Shown here piece after piece: positions 25,575 to 39,347 of a stretch of DNA of 64,000 nucleotides (positions are counted from its first letter, which is position 1; the number at the start of each line of letters is the position of its first letter). Below the pieces are notes generated by a model, which ran no database searches, had not been told where the DNA came from, and saw nothing but the letters and a program-made list of their open reading frames with translations. The stretch spans positions 12,679,395 through 12,743,394 of the forward strand of contig OY727100.1 in NCBI GenBank assembly GCA_963402885.1, read 5' to 3'. A program made the position numbers and the translations under genes. Origin of the DNA: Antedon bifida. Lineage: Eukaryota; Echinodermata; Crinoidea; Comatulida; Antedonidae.

Positions 25575-28500
25575 CATGGAAGAATCACTAAACTAAAGTA
25601 TCAGAACAGAACAACAGAGCAGAGAATCAGAGTTCTATAAAAATAAACTTGAAGATTTACTGAACAGTAGATGGAAACCAGAAAAAAGGCTACAGGTAGG
25701 AGAGACCTTTTTGAAACACACAATTAGATACTGTATAGTACATCAAAATTAGATCTGCATTCCAAAAGTGAAAGTACTGTAATCTTTAATTAGGAGAAGT
25801 GTGAGATTGCTATCAAAATAAAACAATCTTAAAAGTAGTTTTTGTTTCGAATTTAATTAGATTTAAAGAATGAGAGTAATTTTCAATTTTGTCATACTGA
25901 TGAAATAATATTTACTATGAATAGATTAGAAAGAATGACTCAGTTAAATTGTTTTGCAGAAATATGTGTTGTTGATCATCTGAAATCATCCTTCATGGTC
26001 AAACTAAGATTTAATGCTTAATATTAATCTCATCTCTTAACTCAACACCTGATGTCTACACCACAAATAAAAAAGCAACATATCAGGCCTACTGCATATT
26101 TCCATGTACCATACTTTTAGTAATTTTGTAATGCAAAATCCTACCTTCATTTTGACTTTAGATATCCAACATGCGGAACAATATCTGCTTCTAAGGTGAA
26201 TAAAAAATCCTCTCACAAATGTACTGTAATTTGCAACTTTAGAGAAAGTTTTGAAAATGGAGTTTTACAAGACGCTATCTAGCAGGATGATTGCGTAAGT
26301 TTCCAAAATCTGAACAGTTACTGTACTTGTTGCGATCACCAGGTTTAGACAGGTAGTAAGGCTTATAAACACAGGGTGTGCATTAGGAGAAGTGCATGAC
26401 CTTAAACTAAAGTGTGTAAACTTTACCTTATGACTCACCAGCCAGGAAATGATCCAATCAGAACAAACACTTGCTTATGTCATGCAAATGTCATAGGTTC
26501 GAACCACTTTGAAAGAGGGGTCAAACAATTGGAACCGACACAATAACTCTGGGTAAATGCATTATTTACACATTAACTATGAATAAAATACTTAGTAAAT
26601 GCACCTATTGTTTTTTAATGTAGCCCATTTCTAGGACATAACATTAAATAAAAACTTCTAAATGTTCACAAAATAAAGTACCAAAAGTGTTTAGAATAGA
26701 AGAAACAAGTTCTATTAAATTTTATAATTGGAGCGAATAAACAAACAAATATTTGACAGAGCATAGAATGTGAGGGAAAATGGTTTTTTTTTTGCAATAC
26801 TTGTTCAACAAACTATACAATTTTGCAATACTTTTACAATATACACAGGAAGTTGTCTTTGTTAAAAACTTAACTAGGTAGGGAGAAAAAAAATTATTTT
26901 ATACACTAGATTAGCAGTTTTTTGAAAGAATGGTATTTTCTAGCTTTAAAGAATAAATACTACTTTGGATGTTGCTGCTTTTTTAGAAACAGGTCCAATA
27001 ACTTGTTAAAAAACTTCTTGTCTGTATGTTCATGAATGAATTGTCACCTGTAATCAGGACAGTGAAAAGTTTGCTAATGGCAATCTTTCAACAAATGTGC
27101 AAGATTTGCATTTCAGGTGAAGATTGTTCTTTTTTTTGGTGAAACACAGTACATGATGAATAGGTATTCAGTATTTCAAGATATTATACTATGTCATCAT
27201 CACTTTAATAGGCTCTCTGTACAGCATGCCCCTTGGTACCTGCTTTTCAACACAAACAACAGAATGCTCACCTTTAATACAACACAGTACTTATATTTAA
27301 AAAAAATAATCCTACTCTACATTGTAATATAAACACACTTTGTTTTTACTTTCACTTTTGGTAACAAACATCACTATGATAGCACCCAAAATTGTTCCAC
27401 GCTGTACTGATGGTTCACTGCTTGTTTTTCACTTGGATGTGCAATGCAAAAGGCGTCGACACAACGCAAGTGAGTTAACCAATCACAAGAAACAATCTGG
27501 ATGATCATTGTGTAGCACTTGTGTTCCTGTGTTGTGTCGTAGTGGGAACTAAGCTTTAAGCATGCATACAGTAGAACAGTAGTTTTCTGATTATCATTCC
27601 ACTTAAAATAGTTTCCGTAGAGCAACACAATCTTTTCTAAAAGACCGGTTTTCAAGAATTCTGTACTATTCTTTTGGAATTTTTTCAAAAGAAACAGGCC
27701 CTAAAAGTGAGCATCTAATGAAATTCTACAATCCATAATTATTATTCAAAAAATTAGTTTTCAGTGTGAGATAAAAAAAAAATGAATTCACTTTAATTTA
27801 ATACAAAACCCAATAAAAACTCAAATACGAAAACAGAAGAAAAGCAAATTATTATCTTCTGTCAAAATTTCTATAAATACATTTGTCTAATTTTAACGTA
27901 ATGGATCTTATTTTGCCGTGTACTGCATGCTAAAAGCGAGAAACACTCAAAATGTAATTTAAAAAGATATGTAAAACTATCAAACGATGGATGAAGATGT
28001 CATATAATTTAAGTACTTGTATCTATCAATTAATAAAATAATTTCACACAATTGATATGGCAGACCACTCAGTCTGGTAATGTTTTAACTAGGTCATTCT
28101 AACCGACCTACTTTTAGAAAAACATCTAATTCAATTCTGACACAACGACATCTAGAAAATTGCCGGATGCATAGTTATTTCGCTTTCATACAGAAAAGCA
28201 ATCAAGCAATATTTTCCATTGGGGAAATTCTAAATCTATAAAATGTCAAATGAGTGTGGTAAACCAAATTTGAAACGCAACTAAATGTAAAAAAAAAAAT
28301 AATATGGTACTAACAAACATCTAGTCAATATCAGTTTGAATATACAGTACTTGCTTTTTGACATATTGGAGTCCTAGCATTTTAATAAAAGTGGTGTTTA
28401 TAAACTTTATATTCCATGGAGGAGAGAACATACTAAAAAGTAATAAAACCCCCTTCCAAGACAGTTTTATCATCTATGAGCCACACCCTCAGGTGTGCGA

Positions 28501-31066
28501 CTATGCCCATGCATACCGCACCTACTTTCCTCCCTCAAAAGAGGACAGGCGTATGTCTCAGGCCTAGGTTCAGGTAAGCTAGGCATGAAATATACTTTAT
28601 AGTTTCAACTTTGGACTGCAGTTGAGTGGGAAGGTTCTATATAATAATCGAAACATAAGACCACTGTCACTGCTTCTTCTACCATTAAACCCACTACTAT
28701 ACCAAGGTGTTCATGTGTATGATTCGGCATCCGGTAGACAGAATATTTTTTAGGGATTAAGCAATATTTACGAAGACATTGAACTTTTAGTAATAATAAA
28801 TACACAATACTTGAGTATTGCATAATTGTTTTTATTTGAATTGTTAAAATGAATATTTAAAATGTTAAATCAAGTATTAGTATACACAGACACTGTAAAA
28901 ACATGTTTTTGAAGGCCTGCTGAACTTTTGCTCTAAAGCTGAATATTTTGTTGTATATTTTTATAACCTCTATTTTCTTGACGAACCTTATAATAAACTT
29001 ACTGTAGCTAAAATCTTACAGATAGGAGAACATAGTGCAAATTATTTAGTTAAATAAGTGCATCATCCAAAAGATATTAAAACTCAAATCAATTCTGTTC
29101 AATTGTATTCACACAAATGTGCAAACAAAATTCTTTAAAAATATTTTAGCAAATTTCTATAGCAATGTCTATACAGAATTAATTTGTAAATTTGAATAAG
29201 TGTGTAACAATCATATCTGTATATAATTCTTTATGTTAAACTATTCATGAATACTGTACGTACTTGTACGTTTTGACTTGTTTTTCGAAGATGTGTAACT
29301 GTAATATCTTGAATACAATAATTCATAATAATTTCAGGACAAAAAGTAATTTAGAAAAAAAAACTATGAACAATGTTATTCAGGAAATAAAATAAAAATT
29401 AGATACCATATTATATTATTAATAATATTTTGCTATAACTAATTCATGGAAACAATTTCCTCCTTAAAACTATTCTGCATAGCCAATAAAAAGTTAATCA
29501 ATGAATTACTATATTAGGTAAAATTGTCAGTATTTTACATACAGTAGACAGAACATTGTTAGTTTAGAACCATTTAGATACACATTAAATGTTTTATAGA
29601 AATTTGGTCTAATTAAAACAGTAACAAATGACTGATTGATAGATACTGCTGTATACAGTATCTCTCTTGACTCAAGTTTCTCTACAGATTTCTCATTAGT
29701 ACAACATTACCATTATACATACACAATCTACAAACATTGTTTTATAGATAATTAATTATTTAAATATAAATTAACAGACGCAGAACAAATGCTAAATCAC
29801 CTGAAAATTAATAAAAAATCAATTTAGAAATGATATAGCAATGGTCTAATTTCTTTCATTTAAATGTTACTATTATCATAGTAGATTAGAATGTATTGAT
29901 AACATAGCAACTGATATTGCCTGTTTTCTAGAGACGTTCCACTTTAGGACCTCTTCACAGTCAATGGTTTCTACTCCAGTCTCTCCTTCAGATCTTCAAA
30001 CGCATCCAATTAAGATATATCATTCTACCAGTGTTCAATAGAGATAATCAAACTGAATTATTATTAAGGGATTACATTGATTATGTGATCTTGTGCCAGT
30101 AATCCATAGAGGGATCTAATCAATAGATTAGCCATGACAAATGAAATAAACCAAAGTCTCAACATCTTAAGAGCTATTGAGATCTAATAATATAGTTTTA
30201 TAAACAATATTCAAAGAACAGTAATAACAAGTAATGAATACTACACGTCTGAAACATGTCGTCTGCCTTGGAACAGTATATATACTACTAGCAAAGATCT
30301 CGCAAAGCAAACGAGAAACTACAGTAGTCTGATTACGTTTTCATGAAAGACACATTACAAACTTATTTTGTGTTGAAAACTCTCTGAAGGCCACTGAAAA
30401 TCCTTTAAAAAAACCCGATTTTTTACACTCTATTGCTCACAATTAATTTGCTGATACTATCTTTTTATTTAGCAATAGGCCTATAAACCTGCGTAGTAGT
30501 ATATATCTCAAAAGTTATTGGCTACCTACAAAAATTAGTTTAATATCTAGGTTATCATCCGCGGAAACTTTGATAATTGATATTGAATAACGAAAGCATT
30601 TGTAATGTACACACATGTAATATTTAAGAGGGTACTGTGCAGCCTATAATAAATATGATGACATATGAAAAGTAACAGTACGCAAAAAATATTGATAAAT
30701 GGGTTAATCTTCTAAATCCTTAGAGGATTGTCAAATGAGAAATTAATTATTATAATGGTCTAGGTTTTTAGTGACTCAACAAATCATAAAGAATAGTCAA
30801 TACAAAAACAATGATTCAGATAAGTATTTTTGTAGTATAGATTAGAACACAGATAAATTAAATGGTGTTTAAAATGCTCATCCTCAAAAAGAAAATGGTT
30901 AATTTTACAGTTATTAATAAAACTACATTCAGTTTTTGTTACAATTGAGTTAATTTCTATATTCTGATTTGATTCTGATCATCACATTCTACTAAACTAA
31001 GCTGCAGTGATGCTACTAACTATAGGTAGGTAAAAAAAATGTAAACGGATTCATTATAAGTCGAAA

Positions 31067-31310
31067 GTTAATTAAACAAGAAATATTGCTTACAAAAAAG
31101 AAATGATTTTTATTATCAATTTTTTTAGTTTAACAATTAACCAAACGAAAACATTGTTTATTGACTCTTCTCAGACGTGCTTTAGCATTTACGCATGCCC
31201 AGTTTTCATTTTTTAAGCCGTAGTAAACTATAGCTTCCACGCGATACAGTTTCCTAATGCTTCCGTCCACTTGAATATAACTGCCTAAAGCCTAAAGGTA
31301 CGGTGCGAAA
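31067..31310. repeat. Dispersed repeat family D, copy 1
   Basis: Shares a chain of blocks with 36711-36995 in the same order: AACAAGAAATATT, CAGACGTGCTTTAG, GTAGTAAACTATA, CTTGAATAT, ACTGCCTAAA and GCGAAAAAT. Spacing is similar and divergence clear. Neither copy has an evident coding frame. It may be an old repeat or a small segmental duplication near the Cas promoter. Confidence 0.55.
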
Positions 31311-32825
31311 AATACATTCAACTTTTCTTAAATGAAAAATAATATCAGTTACATATTTTGTAACATAAAATCAGGAGTTACCAAAAGATGTTCAATTTAA
31401 TGAAAATTAATATTTCAATGATTGTGACATTGTAGTCAATACCAACATTACCAGGCTAGAAATTTGTTGCAAGAGGTTTTACAGTAGGGGTATTATACCA
31501 TTTGGCTACAGTACAGTAAGTTTAAATCACGCTGTGAATCTGTACTTTATTCATCCATTGCCTCTTCTGATACAATTCTAAAAGTACAGTCAATTTTACT
31601 TTTATACTGTACTGTACTTTATGACATTTAACAAAAACAATAGTTATACTACAATTGGTATACATGCTAATATACACCTCTGACTAATGGAATAATGATC
31701 ATTCAAACAATTAGCACAACTAACTAATAATTTGCATTTCTTCTTGAACAATAAAACATAATTAGTATTTGTAATCATCATTCATTGAAACTAATTTCAT
31801 TACAATACAAGCAATCAATCTATGGTAATTACTATTAAGTCATATTACATAATGTTATACATTTTGTTCTAGTTTGGTAAAGAGAAAGTGATGAGTTTAT
31901 TATTTCAATGTAACATCTTTCTAGGACACAGGATATCTATTTTTATTTTGCCAGTTTCAGCTCTATCCTACTGTGTAATAGTCTTTTATATTTTTGTACC
32001 AAGTTGAGTCATTATTGTGTCCTATAGAGAAAACCAAGCTTAAATAAAACTTAATTTTCAACAAAGAATTGTTTGTTTTTTTTTTGCAATTTTAAAAATT
32101 CTGATTTTATATAATAGTTTGTTCAAATTTAGTTTTAAATTGTTTCGCAATTTTATTCCAATTGTATGATCTCATAAACCTATAATAAATTATTTAAGCA
32201 ACATTCCAACATAAGTAATTTTAGGTTTAGCTCAATTTTTCCTGTGTTCTTAATTGTGCAATATGCAGTTTTCTTTTCAAATATAAAAAAAAATATGATA
32301 AATATGATAAATTTGTTCTTTGTGATCTTTCTTTTCAGACCTACAGTACTGTAATTTAATTACACTTTTATTTATCTTTGTTGAGTGGTTTTGCCATTTT
32401 GTAAATTCATCACATTAATTTTAACAACAATCTTTGTTTAACAATCCAGATTTATGACCAACTTACTATTAATGCAATGTGGGAGAGAAATTCTAGAATT
32501 GAAGAATTTTCTTTATTGTGGATTTAGTAAAGTAGTAAATTCAAATGTTAAGTCAGAAGGCTCATTGATATCAAGTGTCCAACATAATATACCTAAGAAC
32601 AATTTAATAGCCACATTTGATATAATGATCTTGATATTTCATAGAAAAATACACTGGGGTTTATAGTCAATAAAGAATACTGTCTAGGTCGTAATGAATT
32701 AACTACATGAAACTGGACATTTGAAGATTATAACAGTTATCTAATTGTAACTTAACCAGACTTCAACATTATAAGATTTTTGTAAAAAAAATTGAATAAA
32801 GCCAAGCAGATTTAGCCGTTTCAGT

Positions 32826-32842
32826 GGGGGGGGGGGGGGGGG
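32826..32842 (+). repeat. Poly-G tract of 17 bases
   Basis: An uninterrupted run of 17 G, unusual in this AT-rich DNA. It could fold as a G-quadruplex and is likely to be length-variable and prone to sequencing error. Confidence 0.95.
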
Positions 32843-34868
32843 AGATCCAGGTTTAATTTTGCACTATAAAGGGTCCTTTAGTTTGTGCTGCCACCAAATG
32901 AAATGGTCCAGTTACACCCCCTACTCAAAAGTTTACACAAACCATGTGCATACTGGACCTCCAGCTTTAAGTCATTATCAGAAGACTTGTTCTACCACCA
33001 GATCTTTGGCCAATGAGATCCTTTGAATTTTACTTTCAATTTTATGGCTATGGTTTGTGGCACCTCTGTCTTACCAGTTGCTCACACAGCTCTTTTCAGA
33101 GGTGGTACTGTACAGTAGAACCTGTATACAATATAATGTCTCTTACCAAAGTAAAGAGAGTTGTACATTGAGAATTTGAGAATACTTTCTCTGGCAAGAC
33201 TTAACACATGGCAACCTTCAGATTACTAGTTCTCAAGAGTATAGTGACAATGATATTGATAGTCTACAGTAGTATTGTGGTGATGGTGATGAATCTGTAA
33301 TGCAGAAGTTGGCCAACAGAAGAAGTATGTCAGTAATGATGGTGTAAATAAAGAATGTGTGTAAAACTGTATTATAGTAATGACAAATTAACAAGATGGA
33401 TACAAACTATTTTGAGGTAAAAAACAACTATTTAGTCATGAAAACGAGAAGGCCGCCACAGGAATTCTAATAGTGATAAAACAGTTCAGAAACAAATTGA
33501 TTAACCAGGTATACAAAGAGAAAACAATGATGACATACCAATCATTTTCTGGTAGGACAACTCTAATGCAAGATAGTTGGCAATTAATTTACTTTAATAG
33601 TCTTGCTTTTATTTTTTAATGGGACAGATCTACAGTAATGGGAACTATACCAACTGTGTTAAACAGAAGCTATTTATCATCGTTGTAATTTATAGGACAA
33701 TCCAATGAAATGACAATATCACCTTAAAGAAAGTGTACAATTAATGAGACAGGTTCATTATTGTGACAGTCATTAATGTGACATTAATGGGTAGGTAATA
33801 ATTATCAGCCATTGGAGAATATAACTGAATTTAATATTAACCAATGATATTATTGATTGAATTTTTAAGTTAATTAACAAATGTAATTTATTATTAATCC
33901 TGGCACCGCTAAATTTTCGCCAAAGTTCATACTAATTTTGGGACTACTGTATAATCTGCCTGATGAAATTAATAATAAATAAAAATCAGGTACAGTATGT
34001 CCATAATTAATAGCAAATGTAGTATAGGCCTAACAAATGACAATGTGAAAAATAACAATAGTATTAGTTTTCATTCAAGTTCTTTACCATCTTTTGGATT
34101 ACAAGATAACCACATTGTTTGAAAAATAACCATGAACTGATTTAAACGATTTAAAAGGATTAAAAAGGAAACATCTTTAATTGATGATACTACCTTCACA
34201 TCTGACTTTCACATTACAGATTATTATGTTGTTGATAATATAGGTGATCTTCTTCACCTTCAGGACATTTTTTAACTCAATCAAAATACTAAAAATAACT
34301 ATTATCCATTTCAAATCTGTTGGAAATACAGTAAGCTACATACTAATTAAATTCGATTCTGTGGAACAGAATTCAAAGAACTAAAGATGACGCTGTTTCG
34401 TGGACAAGCTATTTCTATAAAGAATTGAATGTTGTTCCATTCTGGGAAACAAAAAAAAGGGTGAAAAGTTGCTTTATTCTAAATATATACAGTATAAAAC
34501 TTAACAGTATCCAACCTTGATGTTTTGGAGAGTTTCAGTTAAAGTCATGTTCACACAGTAGGTCAGGATCATGAGCTACTTATGACTGAAGAATGTTGTG
34601 TGTGAATACAAAACATACAGAATTTAACTTTGGGATTTTACACAGTACGTTTAGGATCATGAGCTCTGAAGAATAATAATGTGTGAATTGAAGACAAAAC
34701 TTGTCTAACTAACAACGTATAAAAACCAACCTTGGATTCATAGTATACATTGCATTTGTCTTGTTTAAACTGTGTAATCCTTTGCTTGGTTTACTGTAAG
34801 TTCCAATAGAGAACAGAATGTGCATTACAATCTTAGATCAATATTAGAAATAATAGACTAACAAACAC

Positions 34869-35395
34869 TTAAAGACCCCTTCCCTGCAATTTTGGACGTT
34901 TTTTGGAAAATAATACATTATCACTTTAAAAACATTAAACCATGTCATTCCTTGTCTTAAATGTATGTTTTATGGTAAATTATGATAAAAAGTGAGAAAC
35001 AATGCACTACCTAAGTAGCTCGCGGCGATCGACCTCTCGTGGACGGTCTTAGGCCTAGCCTAGCTAGGCTTAGTTTTGTAGGCCTAGCTGGTAAACATCG
35101 GTAACGTACGAACATCGTACGCTAGCTATATACCTAGCCTGACGTTGTATAGTTGCTGCATTAATTGTCTTTCTATTTTTGCCAGACTCCGTTGATACAA
35201 ATTGGGGAAAACCCGGTATTTTCGCTGAAAAGTTAGGAGTCTTCCATTTGTTTTGGCCTCACGACCGATCGAAAAGTGGGCGAAATACAGGTGAAAAACA
35301 AAAATATCAATCCGCGCGTAATCCATTTTGGGATTTATAGCGGGCCGCTATAATTATTATAATCGACTTATTTTTCACATTTTTAACCGTTTAAA
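34869..35395 (+). mobile_element. TTAA-flanked MITE family A, copy 4
   Basis: Starts TTAAAGACCCCTTCCCTGC like the 19346 copy and follows it closely, including the AGGCCTAGC palindromes and the AGCGGGCCGC block. Similarity stops at CCGTTTAAA, an internal TTAA of the longer copy, so the right terminal segment is missing. Ending at an internal TTAA may reflect use of an alternative end rather than random truncation. Confidence 0.8.
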
Positions 35396-35983
35396 CATAT
35401 AACCCTAACCCTATACATCTATAAACAAGTTAAGAATTGTAATATTACGTTCAAAATCCTAATACAGTATCAAGTAGTGGGTACTGTATAACAGGGGAAG
35501 ACTGAACTTGGATCCACGGCTAATGCACCATATCTATATATGATTGTTTTTGTTATAACAAAATGTTAAAATGAGCTATTAAATTGGTGTGTTTCTACAG
35601 GTAAAACAGTACTTTCGATTTTAATCAATAACACAGAAAAAAGACATTAAGCTCTACAAAATTAACCCATTAATGTACATGTTTAATAAGTAATTGTTAT
35701 GAGCTAAATTGAAACTGGAAATGTCTACTCAATGAAAAAGAATGTTGAGTTTGACAAAATGTCATTAAAAGAAACCATTAACGAGTATTGTTAGAATGCC
35801 TCAATGGTTGCAAAATACTGTACGACATGTCATTCTCAATACAGCTTTAAAACAATTATCTTGTTAAAATAGTTTAAAAAGGGACACGTGCCTGTACTCA
35901 GCAGAAACGCACGAAGTACAAAGAGTGCTTCCATTAAGCCAAAAATTACCTGCAATCTATACAAAGTAGGCCTACTATCTTAC

Positions 35984-36019
35984 CTCGAGGGAACTTGCAC
36001 ACTCACAGATCTTCATCAT
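35984..36019 (-). CDS. Candidate start exon of the Cas gene
   Basis: On the minus strand ATG ATG opens 12 codons (MMKICECASSLE) that run straight into a strong donor, GAG|GTAAGATAG. An in-frame TAA lies three codons upstream, so translation must begin here if this exon is used. It ends in phase 0, which fits the phase-0 start of the SH3 exon. Vertebrate Cas genes likewise put the first few codons in a short separate exon. The residues themselves are not conserved with the vertebrate leader. Alternative first exons are likely in this family, so this one rests on splice and phase logic only. Confidence 0.4.
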
Positions 36020-36545
36020 GACTTGTTAAAATCCAGAAATTAAGATCATCAATTCTTAGTATATTCCAAATTACAGTTATAGTTTACAGGTAGTAAAACT
36101 ATAAAAGATGCAATCAATTTATAAATCCTCCAATTCATCAACCAGCAAACTACTATATTCTATGAATTCAATTAAAAATTCCTGATGAGTGCTAAAAGTA
36201 ACTAAAAAGCATTGAACTCAAACCAAGAAATTGCCTGCCAGTGCCAGGCTACGCATGTATCTGTCGCAAGTTTGTGTGATGTCTTTATCAAAGTATGAAA
36301 TATGTAATTAAGTTACGATAGGAAGGAGGTGGCTAAGGTGACTTGTATATCTGGAGACCAGTCATTACCACAGATTCAAAGGCTGGGGTCTCATCACGTT
36401 CAGTTGTCGGTATCAAATACTAAGCATCCCCTGCCCTGATTGGCTGAAAAACAGTAGAGGAAATACAGATTTCCTACGCAGCAATGTGCCAATGTTGGGC
36501 AAACAAATACATGGGGTCGAGCACGACACAGGATTTATCTAATTA
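36020..36545 (-). promoter_or_regulatory. Possible Cas promoter region
   Basis: Upstream of the candidate start exon is a stretch richer in G+C than the surrounding DNA. On the minus strand it has a CCAAT box in CAGCCAATCAGGGCAGGGG near 36430-36450. No clear TATA box was seen. The promoter call depends on the start exon being real. Confidence 0.3.
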
Positions 36546-36710
36546 TTTCTGGTACACATTGTGAAATTGTACAATAAAAGAGATTATAAATACATTTTTT
36601 TTCCATAAGATAATTAATAGTTTGATACCCTGGAAATGTCAATGTTGAAACTGAAAGCACATACTCGTGGTACTACAATTGTAGACTTTTAAGAATGCAT
36701 TAAATATTAA

Positions 36711-36995
36711 TTTTTAAAGTAAACTATATTTTATTTAACATTTTAAACAAGAAATATTTCTTATCAAAAATGCTGCTCGTCTCATGATAACTACCGTCTC
36801 TACATGCATCTCAATATTTATCATCAAATGTTTTCATAGACTTTCTTTTCCCAGACGTGCTTTAGGGTGTGCGTATTCCAAGTCCGAGTTTCCAATACCC
36901 ATTTTTTCAGCTGTAGTAAACTATAAGCTACCACATGATAACAGCTTTGCTTCCATTCTCTTGAATATTACTGCCTAAAAGAGCAGCGCGAAAAA
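36711..36995. repeat. Dispersed repeat family D, copy 2
   Basis: Counterpart of 31067-31310, with the same ordered blocks (CAGACGTGCTTTAG, GTAGTAAACTATA, CTTGAATATTACTGCCTAAA). This copy carries extra material in its left half. It lies about 700 bp upstream of the candidate Cas start exon. Confidence 0.55.
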
Positions 36996-37666
36996 TGATT
37001 CCTTCTAAACTGGGACTAGAAAGCATGAATCAGATTTGGTTATTAATGGAAGGGTGAATATTGTTATCAAACATTGAAACAGAATGAATTCTTGTCTAGG
37101 GTTGGGTCACATGAAAAGTTTGTTCTTTACACAATTATTTTTATGATGAAATTTTAACCATTATCCTATGAACAACATAATAAATTACTAACATACAGTA
37201 CAACAGTTCAGCAAAATATTGGGTTAATTAAAACTCTTAAAGATGAATCATGCTTTGAATACTACAGGTGCTGACCTACTAGTTACCACCTGCTTTGCAT
37301 ACTAACGCAGGTGCTATACATAGCTTTAAATAGCATTACTGCAATATTCATCCATTATTAAACTTACTTTATGGATTTCGCTGTGAATCATGGACTTTAA
37401 TATGCGTAAAATCTTTACCTAATTTACTTATAGCATCTGCTAATTGACTTAAATTTACCTAAATTAATTTATTAGATTATTTTACCAAGGAAAGTAACAT
37501 TGATCCATAATTAGGAAACAAGATTATTCCCACTTGAAATAAGAATATGTACAGTACTTTACATATTTGTGTTAAATTTAAATATAAGAATTTCTGTCTA
37601 TTGCTAGTCTAAAATTTATCTGAAGTTTATTTACCAACCGGGTATTTTTGTATTGTATGCAACCTG

Positions 37667-37841
37667 GTTTGTGATAAAACTCCAGAGTTTTGCTAGTCTG
37701 ATGTTTATGACTTTGAAAGTGAAATTATTTCAATTTCTAATATAGGGCAACACTGCTTGTGGTAAACTCCAGAGTTTTGCCAGTCTGATGTTTATGACTT
37801 TGTAAGTGAAATTATTTCAATTTCTAATAGGCCAACACTGC
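37667..37841. repeat. Tandem duplication of ~87 bp
   Basis: Two adjacent copies of a unit that includes ACTCCAGAGTTTTGC, GTCTGATGTTTATGACTTTG and CAACACTGCT, differing at only a few positions. It is a simple local duplication with no coding content. Confidence 0.9.
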
Positions 37842-38281
37842 TAATTGCCATTCCTATTTAATATTCACAGTGAATGTTGGATTCATACCATAAATTATAA
37901 ACATGGCTATGCTGAGTACATGGCTTAGCATGTACAAAAAAAGCAATTTCACTGCAATATATGTTTTAACATACAATTCTATATTTTTAGAAAATGACAA
38001 TTCATAATTGAAATTTGAAACATGCGAATATTATTATTTCACTTGAAACAATAATTACATTTTGTAGGAAATACTGTAACTCAAAAAAGTTAAGACAATT
38101 TGTGATTCAATATTCGCAGTATCTTCAGGAGTGGTGAGCATTTGTGGTGTTTTACCAAATGTTTTCAGGTCAGAGATGTTGGAAGTGCAGAAGACATTCT
38201 TTGTTAATTTATTTGTAATTTGTAATACCATGGAGGAAGAACTATTGTAGGCCTACTGTAGGACATTCCCATGTCTTACAC

Positions 38282-38429
38282 TTAAGGCCAATTTACACAA
38301 ACGAGCGGTAACGGCAAGCGGAAAATCGCGTATAGAATCTGTGTCTATCCTGAGCAGAAATCAGTCAAAAAGCAGTAAATGGTCAAAAAGAATCCCGTTA
38401 CCGCTCGTCTGTGTAAATTGGCCTTTAAG
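38282..38429. mobile_element. MITE with ~30-bp terminal inverted repeats
   Basis: About 148 bp whose ends, AAGGCCAATTTACACAAACG with GAGCGGTAACGG and the inverted counterpart ending TGTAAATTGGCCTT, match over roughly 30 bp with very few differences. TTAA-like bases sit at both edges (CTTAAGG, CCTTTAAG). The interior is short and non-coding. It is clearly a non-autonomous terminal-inverted-repeat transposon; the well-kept arms point to a fairly recent insertion. Confidence 0.85.
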
Positions 38430-39347
38430 TACACATCGGTACTGTACAGTACATTCAGATTTATCACAGTAAAAGACATGGGTATTATCTAGTTAGTTGA
38501 AGTACTGTATATTTAGTTTCATGTAAAATTGTTGTTGGGCAACTTTTTATTTGAGCTCAGTAGTTTTCCTATTCGCCCTTCACCCAAGTCTTGAAAGGTG
38601 GCACCAAACGATTTTTAAACATGCAAATTTATCTAGGGTTTTTTGTATCGTAGCTATCTCTTGGGAAAGCATATGCCAGTGTTGGTTTATCCATGTAAGC
38701 ATGGCACGAATTAGACTATTGCTTAGTATTAGACAAATTGTAATGAGGTTTTTGTACACATAGAAACTGCTATTCTAGTAGTAGAGTACTATCAATAAAC
38801 AACTTATTTTTGCTATGCTATGCTTTTTTTATGCTAATTAGGATTCATGGAGATAGTCTATTGAAATGTAAACATTCCAAATTAGTCTAAAATCATTGAT
38901 TCTCATGCTAAATGCACCATCAATACTTCAAAATCGGGCAACTTCAAATACCCCCTCATTGTTACTCGGTCAACCATGTCTCAAAACAACTGTTGCTACC
39001 TTGAGGACGAACCCAATTTTGAATGCATGGTCGAAATAGAAAAGAAGATAGCGTAAATAATCAGCTAAACATTTCCAATCTGATAGACAATTTAAAAAGG
39101 ATGTTATCTATTCGTGAGCGTCTAAAGTTATTTGAAGACTGACCAATGTGTGACTAATTATGAAAATATGATATTAACAATAACTGCAGATTTAACCATT
39201 ATTTTGGTTCGTTGATGGGGAATGAGATTATCAGATTCAGATGATGATGGAATAATTGCAACATAGACATACAAATATTTATTCATATTTTTACTGATAA
39301 TTTTTAATGAATCAATGGTTTGTAAAAAGTAATGAGTATCTGGTAAT

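Larger units (their letters stand above)
4617..35983 (-). other. Very long first intron of the Cas gene (inferred)
   Basis: About 31.4 kb lies between the candidate start exon and the SH3 exon. I found no other host exon in it. It is AT-rich, dense in TACTGTA/TACAGTA words, and hosts the MITE, SINE, hairpin and tandem repeats listed separately. If the start exon at 35984-36019 is wrong, part of this stretch is intergenic. Confidence 0.45.

Noticed and set aside
28358-28567. Frame with a strong donor (TTCAG|GTAAGC) just downstream and an AG upstream, possibly a plus-strand exon
   Set aside because: The open frame and the splice-bounded frame differ, no family is recognisable and no partner exon was found.
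35400-35415. Telomere-like ACCCTAACCCT
   Set aside because: Only about two units, too short to be an interstitial telomeric array.
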